Positions 8,879 through 18,700 of a stretch of 22,831 bases of DNA are shown here, one piece after another (positions within the stretch are counted from its first letter, which is position 1; each line of letters begins with the position of its first letter). The notes below the pieces were generated by a model. The model did no database searches and had not been told where the DNA came from. It saw only the letters and a list, made by a program, of their open reading frames with translations. The stretch comes from Hypsibius dujardini (lineage: Eukaryota > Tardigrada > Eutardigrada > Parachela > Hypsibiidae): the NCBI GenBank assembly GCA_001579985.1, contig LRSR01001568.1:1-22831 (forward strand), given 5' to 3'. The position numbers and the translations under genes were made by a program.

Positions 8879-9365
8879 ATCTGTAGGAGAAATCTCTTTG
8901 CCGCAGATCAACCAATCAAGCAACTACCAACAGCACAATGACGTCATTCGACGTGGCATTCATCAATTAAAATTCCTTTACCGTTCCTCGCGCAAAAATT
9001 GATGCCCGAATCCGGCAATCAACGGCGCCAAGATCCCGGTATTTTTCGCTTCCAACAGGGACGTGCACGAATCGGCGTCTTCATTCGCAAAAATTGCCGC
9101 GAAAGCGTGGATGGGAATTAAATAAGCGCGAAAAATCGAATCGAAAAATCGACACTTTTCTACACGAATTTAATATTTTTTTGCTGTTCGCCCGTTGTGT
9201 GGCTGGAACGGTTTCATACAGACGCAGCGTCGGTTAAAATAAATGTTGGCAAACTCAAAATGCATTCACTTCGCGGATGCGGTTATTAAAACACGATGTC
9301 GAAATCGAATTAATGAGCACACAAAAAATGAGTCTCGAGAATTTAGAGCAGCGTGTGTGAGTCAG

Positions 9366-9600
9366 TGCACACGCACACGCACACGCACATGCACGTGCAC
9401 ACGCACACGCACATGCACGTGTACACACACACGCACACGCACACGCACCTGCACATGCACCTGCACATGTACCTGCGCACGCACCTGCACATGCACCTGC
9501 ACATGTACCTGCGCACGCACCTGCGCACGCACCTGCACACGTACCTGCGCATGCACACACACATGCACATGCACATGCACGTGCACACGCACACGCACAT
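9366..9600 (+). repeat. CA-rich alternating purine-pyrimidine tract with CACGCA/CATGCA/CACCTG hexamers
   Basis: About 235 bp built from hexamers such as CACACG, CACATG, CACGTG and CACCTG with near-strict purine-pyrimidine alternation. It lies 180-410 bp upstream of the WDR35 start codon. The long frames it opens in several directions are low-complexity artefacts. Confidence 0.93.
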
Positions 9601-9778
9601 GCTGCTGCCCTGCAACATCATTAGCTTTCTTTGGTGCGAGGATTTTGTCCCCGTCGTACTTTTTTTCTATAGAACCAACGTCATGATGGCTGATCTCTGC
9701 GTTCAAGAAATCACACCGATGTGCAACTTTATTTGCCAGTTTCCGGTATGAATATTTTCTCCTCATCAGGGAATCGCA

Positions 9779-12700
9779 ATGTTTGCATTTGTCGACCCTC
9801 AAAAAGTAAGCTCCTCATTCAACCAAATTAACTGCATTTTTTCACGGTCATTTCGAATTTAAAAAAAAAATTTTAATTTTTTTTAATTTTTTAAAAAAAA
9901 TGTTCTAGTCACTGGGCCACGGCGGGGAGATTCAGCAATGCACAGCTCTGGCGTGGAACAAACAGACCGACCTCCTTATCGCCGGACGCGGCGATGGACT
10001 CCTCCTCCTCCGGAACATGGGATCGAAAAATCGTAAATAAAAAAACCAGACAAAAAAAATTCGATATTTTGGAAAATGGTTCAATTTCTTCAGTCGTTTT
10101 TTTTACTAACCAATTTTTTTTTAAATTTTTTTTAAAAACAACAAAAAACAGGCAGATCCGGAACTTGGGCTGCGGGGACCTCGGAGGCTGCGAAGACCGA
10201 GGATCAAGGCCTTGTCAATCACAAATGTGAGTCGCTTCGTGTCAAATTTTGTTGGAACAATTCATCGCGACTCTTTTTCTTCGCACAAATTGTTGCTTTT
10301 TTTGCAGTGGAGATTCGAAGCATTGCCTGGAATCCGAAGTTTGACGTCGTGGCAACCGGCGACCTAGGCGGCATTGTCACCGTCTGGAAACTCGAAGAGA
10401 GTACCGGTATATTAATTTGTTTTGCAATTTTGCATTTATTTTAAAGCCAACTAAAATAAGAACATATTTAAATTTAAATATAAATGCGATATTTTAAAAT
10501 GTAATTTTTTTTTGCGGGTTTTAGGAATTTGGGAGAATTTCATGGCGACACGAGCGGTGCAGGTGGCTGTGATGGGGATGGAATGGACGAAAGACGGGGA
10601 GTGCATCGGTATTGTGTACGAAACCGGCTCCATCATGGTCGGTAAAATCGATGGGATGAAGTTGTGGTCGGCGGAGCAGAAGTACGCAAGGATACCTGCG
10701 GTATGCGATGAAAGGAAGGGAGGAACGTTTATTTTCGCGATATCGATTTATTCTTCTATCCTCCGCGTGTTTGCCTTTTACCGGCGCGCGATATAATTCC
10801 CAAGCTGAATAATTGTTCCCGCTTTTACGCAGTGGTCACCGGACGGTTCGATCCTCCTGGTGGGCACGTCACTCGGACAAATATTTATTTACGACAAAGG
10901 CTCCAACAACGTGGTAAGTATAATAAAAAAATTAATAATAAAAAAAAATTAATAAAAAAAAATTAATAATAAAAAAAATTTAATAATAAAAAAAATTTAA
11001 TAATAAAAAAATTTATTTTTCAATATTGGTCTTGTAAACGATTTTCGATGAGTCTTTTTTCAAAATTGGGGGAGTCATTTATTTTTTGACATTTTCGTTA
11101 TAAAATTTTTTATAAATCCTTTAAAGTTTCCTCGTGGAAGCTTTTTTAGTTGTGTAAAAAGAGACATCGTGAGTGATTTCTTGGTTATTTAAGGGCTTAG
11201 TGGCTTTGACAAGGAGACCGGAGGAGAAGCCTAGCGATTCCCTCCTGATTGACATGAAATGGCGACCGAATTCTACTCCGGACGGTGGGAAATCTTCCGA
11301 CCCAAACCTCGCCGTGGCCTTCGAAGATGGGAAATGCTTCCTCCTGCAAGGCGAAGACGATCCCGGTAAACCACTTACAGCTGAATGAACTGCGAGAGCT
11401 TCTAAATAAGTAATGTCACTTGGTTTGTTTAAACAAGATATTTCAACTGCTGACTTTTCAAAACGCGCATTCGATAGAGAAATATATGGCGTTATTCTTA
11501 TTTGTTTTGAATGCTTCCGAGAAATCGTGAATTGGAAGAGGGAGCGAAAAATTCTTGGTCACCAAGTTTCATAAAAAGTAAATAATTAGTCAACTATTTT
11601 TAACTTTTGCCGTCCCTAGTCGCGTGATTAGAGATTCCAAAAAAAATCTCGCCTTTTCAGGACCAACCATGATCCAAGTACCGATGATGCTTACTTGCAT
11701 CGATTGGTCAGCCGACGGGAAACTGCTGGCTGTGGCAGGGAAGGGTCGCAAGACTGCAGCGAAGCCTGAAGGCACCGCCCAGCTGATGCTTTACAGTTCG
11801 TACGGACGACAAGAACTCATTATGCGGTTCGAACAGAAAAACATGTACGGTTTGAGCTGGAACGCCACGGGACTGCGCATAGCAGTTATCATGGATGGTC
11901 TGCTTAGCTTCCTCACGGTCAAACGTCCTCTCAAGGTACTCGCCTTGGGCAGTAATGTGGCCCAGATCTTCATTCACAAACAATTTAAAGTTTTTTTAGT
12001 CATTTTAAGTAATTTTATTCTTATGTACTGAAATGTGCCAGGGCATTTCCTGCGAAAATTTATAAAGGAAAATCTTATTGCCGTTAGCGTATGAGAATGT
12101 GAGGGTCTTAAATTCGAAGGGTTTGCTTACAACAAAAGGTTTTATTTGTTAAGCCCAAATAAGGCCTCCAGTAATTGCTTGTCAAAACTTGTTCTTGCTT
12201 TATTTATTCAGAATAAAAATTTGATTTTATTACAAAGCTTAACTTGATCATATATTCCGTTTATACTTTGCCGTTTCTACTCTCTCCCGAAAAGCACTCT
12301 CGGAAATACGGTCACAATCAATAACGGCTGCATTCATTATCTTAAATTCCGTTCCATATTGCGTTATATTATATTTTATAAATATTTTATATATATTATA
12401 TTTTATTGGCACTAAGAAGTTTTTCTAGAGCAAGTTTGAAAAGTTTAGAAATGGAGAAAAACTTGCCGATTTCAATAGTTTTGTTAAGCACAGAGTTCAT
12501 TTTGTTATTCATTTTGGTATGGACAAAAAGATGGACCGCCGAATTGTAGCGCACTGTGGTACCGTTTCGAAAACCATAAAGGATTTCATTTAAGGTTTGC
12601 ATAAATGACATTTTTTTGCCAGGGACTTTACCTAGCGGAATTTTATTATTTAACATTAGTTTTGGAGAGAGCTATGCCCTTAACCCTGCACAACTTTTCG

Positions 12701-15700
12701 CTATGCTCACAACCCAGACAACCTTAATTATCGATTGCTATGTACACAACCTTTTTCGCCAATTGTTGGGCACAACCTTTAGCTATGTACACAACCTTTT
12801 CCGGAGGATTTTTTATATACTTTTGGTTATTGAGTAGAAGGTATACAGGGTTTTATGGGATCAAAATGTGAAAACTCGTAATCCATCGTTCGTCATCCAT
12901 CGCCTCGTTCTCATACTCGGCTTGGAGTATGGCATTGATGCCATTGTTATTCTCTAGTTCTTCGTTATTTTGAGTATATGATTCAGTTGCACTGGAGGTA
13001 TTGCTTAAAGAAGTACTCTAATGCCGCGTTAGCTTCGCGCACCTGTAGTCCCGCCCTCGGGCGATTTTCCCCTCCTGCACTCCGTGTGTTATGTGTTTGT
13101 ATCGCGAAGCTAACGCAGCAGTACAGTACGTGACATATTACAGATCGTAAACGCTATTTAATACGACAAACAAACAGATGTTCAAAATTGGGACGGGTTT
13201 GCGATATGCAGGAAGGCGTTGCCTGTATGAACGAAGATTTTGCGTGGCAATGACCATAATTATATTCTTTGATGGGTTTTCGGGAAAAAGATTGTTTACA
13301 TAGCTAAAGGTTGTGTCCAATAATTGGCAAAAAAGGTTGTGCACATAGCAATTGATGATTAAAAAGTTTGTGTGGGTTGTGAGCGTAGCGAAAGGTTGTG
13401 TAGGATTGTAAGCATAGCTCTCACCTTATGTTTTTCTACTGGAATTCGATAGATATTTATTTTAAACTGTTAGTTTCTTTTTTCGTTTTTCGTTTTTCTT
13501 TTAATTGCTTCTTGTTTGTAGTTTTGTTTCTTCGAAAATATCCTCGCTTACACCTGCGCCAAGGATGACAAGGAGGATGCTCTGCTGGTGCTGTTCAACT
13601 GCAAGACCGAACGAAAGGTCACGGTTAAACACTATTCCGGCCAGGGAATTGTGTCTCTCGCAGCTGGACCGGATTTCTGCGTGGCTGGCGCTAAAGTTCT
13701 TAAAGAAAATTCACAGGTAATTAACCAAAATATTAGGTGCTCAGTTTTGTTACGAATTAATTTGTTATTTTTAACGCGGTTTCAAGTACACCATTTATAT
13801 GATGAACGAAACGGGAGCTACCGCCAATGTTACGTCTTGCCAAGTCGAGCCGCTGTTTCTCACTGCCAACGAAAATCAAGTTATTGCAGCCAGCAGGGAA
13901 GCTTTTCTTGTTTGGAATTTCCGCCAAACTGGAGAAAACGCTACAAGCCGTTGGGAGACCAATGAAAGGTGCGAGACCTATTCTTACGTAGCCGAGTGTT
14001 TTAGGTATACGGGTAATGCTGCGCCAGCCAAAGTTGGCTTAAATAGGGAAAGTACCTAACTCCAATGGTTGACATGACTAGGGTTCATTTGGCACTTTCC
14101 CTGACAATTTAGTGCCATACCGCCAGGCGGCGCTGTTGCGCCTTCACACAACAACCTGACAACAGCTGACATTTTGCCGATAGGGAATCAAACCATCTTC
14201 CTAATGAGTTCAGTTTTTTCATTCCGTTCAAGATTGCTTGTTTATTTCATTTTCAACTGGATTTTATTTATTGGTATGGTCGTTGGCTATAACTCTTTTT
14301 AATTTCGAAGCTCGGACATTTTTTTAGCACACACCGCAAGTTAGTACACATGCTATTTAAGTTTCAAGCCAAGTGTGGCTTAATCAGTTCTACCACTTCC
14401 AATTTTTTTATTCAAAAGTTGTTTTTACTTTATATTTCACGGTTCTATAATAGGATCAAAGCAGAAAACCGTATCTAGAAAGTCCAAATGCTTGATCAGC
14501 AAATGGAGTTTGAAGGAAGAATTAAGCCAGTGTAAGCTGACCGACACTCAGAGGGTTAAACTACTCTCGTGCTAATCAGTAGAAAGTCCCGTCTAGTACA
14601 ACTCACTTTGAACGATTCTCAGAAGGCGAACCCAGAATGCCTCCGCTTTATATTTTCTTAATAAAGTTAAAATGATAATTTTCAAAATAATTTTCAAAAT
14701 TTCATCGGTCACGATATGAAAGCTTTTTCTGGCAGAATTTCAAAGTCGGGAACGACACTGCAAGTTTCTATTTTCCTGATTACGACCATAAAATCTTCAA
14801 TTTTGGGAAATGATTAATTTTGAAGAAGATTGACATTTTCTTTTTCAAAATTCAGTTTGAAATTGATTAGCGTCAGTAGACTCTGTTTTGGACGTCAGGG
14901 GGCGGAGCTACATGTCATTGCCGAGCCCGAGCGCAAACTTAAGATCGAGTAACATGATACATAGCTCCGCCTCTGACATTCAAACAATATTCTGCTGATG
15001 CCAATCGATTTCAAATTGAATTTTGAGAAGAGCAGTGTTATATTCTTAAAATTTAACCATTTTCCAAATTTGATGGTTTTAAAGTCAAAATGAGGGAAAA
15101 TGGAAACTTGCAGTGTTTTTCCCAACTTTGAAATTCTGCCAAAAAAAGTGTTCATATCTTAACCAATTAAATTGATTTTGAAAGCCATTATAATTAAATA
15201 TTTAAAATATTAATATTAAGCCATCATAATTAAATGTTTAAAATATCATAAAGCGGAGACATTTTGGATTTCATCTTGAAAATCATCCCAAGTCAGCGTA
15301 TATGTCAAAACAAAATATTGATTGAAATTGTCCCATCCAAAATTCAATTTGAAATCGATTAGCATCAACGAAATATTCATCGGAGACTAAGGGGCGAAGC
15401 TATTTGTACTATGATTAATTGGATTGGAATTTGGCAGTAGTCTTCGAAGAATGGCCACATGAACCTTGAAAACCATTTAGCTGATGCCAACAAAAAATTT
15501 AAGTCAAATTTTGCCCGCGAGAATGTCAAGACAAATTTACTATGATGTATTTTGTGAGTCCCATGAGGAGAGAATTTTAACTGCTCAGATTAGCCACTTA
15601 GCCAAAACCTTCGAATATTCGACTTCAACCCACTTTCCTACCGGCGCCCAGCAAAATTCGGCTATTTATTTGGCTATTGCAGGTACTTCCACATTGACGA

Positions 15701-18700
15701 TTCTCATGGTTTCATTGATACAAAGCAGAAACGTCAAAGGGTTCTTGAGGTATGTTCCAGCATTTCGGAAGATCGTGCACTCAAAATGCATCCCTTAGTT
15801 GTTCCGCCAAATATCTACAGATATCGGTGGACCCAATCAGCGCCATGACATGCTCAAAGGACGTCCTTGTCGTGGTGTGTATAGTTCTCCAATTTGCCAT
15901 AGGAAGTTCGTCCTTTAGGGAAAATTAAAATTGGGCAGAAAGATAATTCATGGTGTGACTGCACAGGGTCGTGAGTCGGGCAACATTGTGCGGTACCGTT
16001 TGCCGCAGATGACATGGGAGAGAGAGTACACAGCCGTCTTGGCAAAAGCCAAAAAGCTCGGCTTGAACAAGGATTCTAGGTGAGAGACCATACAGCGAAA
16101 TATTTCAACCGCAGACAATTATTTGCGACTAATTTCGGGTAGCGTGAGATAAAACTTCAGTTGCAGACTGAAGTACAGCTCTTTTGCTCCTCTTTGCTGA
16201 AAATTGTTTTGTATTTTGTATTTGTGTCAGTCGTTTGCTGTTGTTGAACCAAGAAGGTCAGTGCTGCATGTACGCCCTGTCGGAAACTAAACTGGCCAAA
16301 GATGCGCCACCCGTGAAGGATGTCAAGCTGAATTTGGAACGCCACGGTATCTGGAACTTTGCCTGGGCGGAGGACGACCTTGAGCTGTTCGTGGTGGCGC
16401 ATAAAAATAGCGCGGTCATCTACCGAAATCGCGACCCAGAGGTACCGGGAGTATTATTTTCTTTTTATCAATCCGTTCCACTGCATTTAAATACCCTACT
16501 ACATATCCTTATCAGGGATTATTTTGGTATGTAACATTAACACAAAGTGTGTGACAATAAAAGGACTTATGTAAGATTAAATGGCATTAATCTTACAGAG
16601 TTTTGTAGATTCCCCAACCGTTTGTCTTGGAATAGTAAATTGAAATATTAGAAGTTTTCATTAAGGGAAAGAGAGGGGCGACAAAGTACCGATGCGATCA
16701 TTCCAGTTTGGAGCAGAGCAGCTTTTATTTTACGAGAAGATGGTCCATGTGAACGGTGAGCCAAAATGGTTTCCTTTATCTTTCAATTAGTTTCTGCAGT
16801 CATGATTATGGTGTTTGGTTTGTTGTCATTTGAAACGCCTGCTTCAATGTTCGGGAAGCCGTATGGGACAGACGGACAAACTTTTCAATTATGTTTACTA
16901 TGGTAGGCGGCTCGAATAAAAGACTGTCCGCGTGTTGCTGGCGGACCCTCTATAAGCAGCTGTGAATCAACACACCGTAAACCACCGTGAACCACCACAA
17001 GTTACTAGCGTTTCTGTTCTTGCACATTGGGTAGTAAAACAGTAATGATATTCGCTCAACTGTTTTACACTGAATGATAAATTTTACATGTGTGCTTATT
17101 TTTGGTGTGCAAGCACGAGTGCAAGCGCGCGCAGCCTGACTAGTGAGTCGATTAAAAATGTGTCCTGGTGCAAGCGCGCGCAGCACGAGTTTAAAATAAT
17201 TAAAAAGGGGATGCTTCTGTAACTTTATATTTGGCCTTAATTTAATCCCTGTCTCCTGTCATGTTTTAGTTTAATATCTTTTATTTTTAATAGATGTATT
17301 TCATGTTTTGATTATTTGCTTGCGGTTTGTTTAGGAACCGATTGCGAACGAAGGCTACTTCTGTCAGTTCAAGAACCTGGAAATTCGCGTGGCCTTTGTG
17401 GATGAGTTTGTTCGGTCCGCCAACCCGACCGAGCCGCCTACGCAGGCAACGAAAGTGCTCCGGGTGAAATCCCTTCGAGAGACTTACCATCTGATGGAGA
17501 CGAGCTCGCTGGTCGAGGCCCAACGCTTTGTGGACACACATCCACATCCGGTTCTCTGGAACATCCTCGCCGACAAAGCCCTGCAAAAACTGCAGTTGGA
17601 CTTGGCGGAAGTTTGTTACATTCACGGGGAGAACTATCGAGGCACTCAGTTCATCAATCGACTGCGAAAACAAAAGGTCTTTCTGCGTTACCAATTTTTT
17701 TTTCATTTTATGTTTTTTTTTAAATAATTCTAAACTCAAATTTCTTTCGTTTTGTTTTTTGAAATTTTATTTCCCATTAGTCAGTAAATTTTATTTTTTA
17801 TTTATTAGTCCGACAAAGTTCGTCAGGCCGAAGTCTCCGCCCACTTCGGTGATCTTTACCGCGCCGAACAAGAATTCAACGAAGCCAATCGGTCAGACCT
17901 TGCGTTCGATATGCGTCGAATTTCCGGCGATTGGTTTCGCCTGCAAGAAATGGCCGATGACGATCAAAACGATATGGCTTTAAAGAACGCCCACGAAGGA
18001 TTGGGACGTTACTATTACGACCGACAATCCTGGTTCGTGTTCCCTGACCTTTTAATTTTGAAGCGATTTTTTCGAATTTTTTTTCTCTATGTATTATTAC
18101 ATTTTAATACGCAGGGACGAAGCGGTCAAGAATTTCGACCATGCACGCGACTATGCTGCCTTGTACAAGTGTCATATGATCAGCGGAGACGTGGGAAAGC
18201 TCGAAGAACTCGCTGAAATTTTACCGACCGGACATCCGCTTCTCATTGAAATCGGCCAATTATTGGGACGCTATGGTTTGTTCATTTTCAAAATTTTCAA
18301 GACAAAAGGGAACACGGCGTTCCTTGTTTTCAGTGGCCGAAAACCTTGCAGAACTTGTCCAAATAACTTCGTTTAATTTCCTATTTTAGAACTTACATTA
18401 GATGACAGTAAACGTTCAAATATAATCAATACGCTAATAATAATTATGCTTTCAAAAAATTTCCAGCCTCAGCAAGCCAAAAACGTATAGCGTTAAATCG
18501 TTATTGACCGATCTCTTTCAGGCCATTCAAAGGCGTCAGCAAAGGCGCTACGAAGGTCGGACCATCCGGAATTGGCAGTCAAAGTCTGCTTGGCAAATCA
18601 TGATTTCCCTACAGCGACGGAGATCGCACGTTCGGTCGACATCGAAGGATTCTCGCCAAAAACTATTTCCGCTCTCATGAACCAAGCTATAAAGGAACAA

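Larger units (their letters stand above)
8437..9778. promoter_or_regulatory. Head-to-head intergenic region between ENTPD and WDR35
   Basis: About 1.34 kb separates the divergent ENTPD and WDR35 start codons, so both promoters and 5' UTRs should lie here. Landmarks are ATCA-rich repeats (8515-8570 and 8838-8878), a CpG-richer stretch near 8980-9115 and a CA-rich tract (9366-9600). Candidate acceptors (TTTGCAG and CTAACAG on the minus strand near 8457-8475) suggest that the ENTPD 5' UTR is spliced. I found no convincing RFX X-box and no TATA box that I would assign to either gene. Confidence 0.55.
11936..13521 (+). other. WDR35 intron 8 carrying a transposon
   Basis: This is a 1.59-kb intron between the WD-repeat exons encoding RPLK and FCFFENIL. 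About half of it is element A (12664-13425). The rest is AT-rich and shows no recognisable gene. Confidence 0.8.
13969..15682 (+). other. WDR35 intron 10 carrying a foldback element
   Basis: This 1.71-kb intron is the longest in the gene. Positions 14631-15267 form a large inverted repeat with a partial third copy at 15339-15402. The part before 14630 shows no recognisable gene. Confidence 0.8.

Noticed and set aside
9243-9751. Long Cys/Thr/Arg, His/Thr and Ala/Cys/Gly frames on both strands upstream of WDR35
   Set aside because: They are low-complexity translations of the CA-rich tract; multiple frames are open at once, which real genes do not show.
9180-9778. RFX X-box upstream of the ciliary gene WDR35
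   Set aside because: The best candidate (GTTGTGTGGCTGGAAC near 9194) breaks the RYYNYY half-site; I cannot support it.
14044-14102. AGGGAAAGTACC / GGCACTTTCCCT inverted pair
   Set aside because: Ten to twelve bases only, with no flanking duplication; too short to call an element.
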